From the NCBI GenBank assembly GCA_023409955.1, contig JAEYQQ010000077.1:1-33223 (forward strand): a DNA stretch of 33,223 bases, written 5' to 3'. Shown here in pieces: positions 32,419 through 33,223 of this stretch. Position numbers and translations under genes: made by a program. Under the pieces are notes generated by a model that saw nothing but the letters and a program-made list of their open reading frames with translations, did not search any database and had not been told where the DNA came from. Every line of letters begins with the position of its first letter. Positions within the stretch are counted from its first letter, which is position 1. The DNA comes from Bacillota bacterium (GTDB taxonomy: Bacteria > Bacillota > Clostridia > Christensenellales > Aristaeellaceae).

Positions 32419-33223
32419 ATGACCGTCAGAACCAACGCAGCCCCCTCCCGTATAAAAGGCAACTGGAAGACGCGCCTGACGGCGTTTTCTTTCCTTTTTC
32501 CGCATCTTTTATTGTTTGCGGTATTTTTTCTAGCCCCCTCCATTGTGGGCATTATCTCCTCCTTTACAAATTGGCAACTGGGCAAGCCCATGGAATTTGT
32601 GGGGTTGGAGAATTTTAAAACCTTGTTCCTGAATCAAAACTCCCAGTATTATTGGCAGCTGCGTTGGGGCCTTGCAAACACCATCAAGTTTGTGCTGATG
32701 ACGGTGCCCTTCCAGATCGTTGTGCCGCTATTGCTGGCAGTGGCGCTGCAGCGCAAGCCTTTTGCCCATAAGGTGTTTCAGTCGATTTTCTACCTTCCCG
32801 CACTTTTATCCATTGCTGTTGTTATGCTCAGCTGGAACTACATGTTCAACATGTCTGCCGGCTTTGTCAACCAGGCACTAGGCCTTGGAAAGCTGAATTG
32901 GATGAGCAGCATCCACCATAACTGGCTTGCGCTGGTGATCATCACCATCTGGTGGGTATCCGGCGGCAACATGATTATTTACCAAAGCGCCTTGGCTTCC
33001 ATTCCCCAGGAATTGTACGAAGCCGCATCGGTGGACGGCGCCAATGGCTTGCAGCAGTTCTGGCACATTACTGTGCCCGGCATGCGCTATCCCCTGACTT
33101 ATACGGCCATTACAAGTGTAATTTCGCAGTTTGGCATATACGGCCAGCCGCTGATGTTCAATGGCGGCGGACCTACCACAGCTGTAATCAATGGTTTTGA
33201 CCAACGCAGCAACACCGTGTTGC
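32419..33223 (+). CDS. Carbohydrate ABC transporter permease, UgpA/MalF-type (partial)
   Basis: The first 268 codons of an inner-membrane sugar permease; the frame is open to the window end. A basic N-terminus leads into TM1 (FSFLFPHLLLFAVFFLAPS). Further hydrophobic helices follow, and the EAA coupling loop reads ELYEAASVDGANGLQQFWHITVP near 200-222. AAGGAG is 8 nt before the ATG at 32419 but only 2 nt before the in-frame ATG at 32413, so the former is chosen. A second permease (UgpE/MalG-type) is expected just beyond the window. Confidence 0.92.
   Translation, partial: MTVRTNAAPSRIKGNWKTRLTAFSFLFPHLLLFAVFFLAPSIVGIISSFTNWQLGKPMEFVGLENFKTLFLNQNSQYYWQLRWGLANTIKFVLMTVPFQIVVPLLLAVALQRKPFAHKVFQSIFYLPALLSIAVVMLSWNYMFNMSAGFVNQALGLGKLNWMSSIHHNWLALVIITIWWVSGGNMIIYQSALASIPQELYEAASVDGANGLQQFWHITVPGMRYPLTYTAITSVISQFGIYGQPLMFNGGGPTTAVINGFDQRSNTVL

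Noticed and set aside
1..33223. CRISPR arrays, tRNA or rRNA genes, insertion sequences, prophage
   Set aside because: No regularly spaced repeats, tRNA T-loop and CCA-type patterns, rRNA conserved blocks, transposase or integrase motifs were seen on either strand.

Overview
The window looks like chromosomal DNA from an anaerobic, polysaccharide-degrading Clostridia-type member of the Bacillota. The evidence is strong AGGAGG-type ribosome binding sites, frequent TTG and GTG starts, a class I hybrid-cluster protein, an L-cysteine desulfidase of the CyuA family, LplA/LplB/YtcP-type importers without an ATPase, and large c-di-GMP proteins with Bacillota-style sensor modules. The genus cannot be fixed from sequence alone. 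I found no tRNA, rRNA, CRISPR array, transposase or phage gene.

Region 1 (33-5737, all on the minus strand) is housekeeping and amino-acid metabolism. A FAD-dependent dehydrogenase of the COG2509 type, a HAD phosphatase and tripeptidase PepT form one tight operon behind an extended -10 promoter. A small nucleoside 2-deoxyribosyltransferase-like gene sits apart in an AT-richer patch between hairpins, and a cysteine desulfidase follows.

Region 2 (5820-16287) is a cyclic-di-GMP and phosphorelay signalling island built around a divergent promoter region. On the minus strand is a 13-TM GAF-GGDEF-EAL protein. On the plus strand is an operon of a CheR methyltransferase, a hybrid histidine kinase with two receiver domains, and a REC-PAS(x4)-GGDEF-HD-GYP response regulator. 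All catalytic signatures I looked for are intact, so the locus encodes two potential cyclases and two potential phosphodiesterases of different folds (EAL and HD-GYP). There is no CheB, HPt domain or chemoreceptor here.

Region 3 (16288-20843) holds a cytoplasmic GH95 alpha-L-fucosidase/galactosidase and hybrid-cluster protein Hcp. The GH95 gene lies behind an unusual overlapping promoter and terminator-like palindrome and a hairpin-rich leader. A hairpin-rich, apparently non-coding segment follows hcp.

Region 4 (20844-33223) is a carbohydrate-uptake island. The minus-strand operon lplB-ytcP-lplA-like, then two Gfo/Idh/MocA dehydrogenases, diverges from an AraC regulator whose promoter carries a perfect 10-bp direct repeat. 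On the plus strand, an ArsR-type regulator with a large C-terminal domain precedes a GH2 beta-glycosidase, a second sugar-binding protein and a sugar permease cut off by the window end. The GH2 promoter is straddled by a perfect 10-bp inverted repeat. Neither importer has an ATPase here, so a shared MsmX-type ATPase encoded elsewhere is inferred. The likely flow is oligosaccharide import, cytoplasmic hydrolysis by GH95 and GH2, and oxidation or epimerisation of the released sugars by the dehydrogenases.
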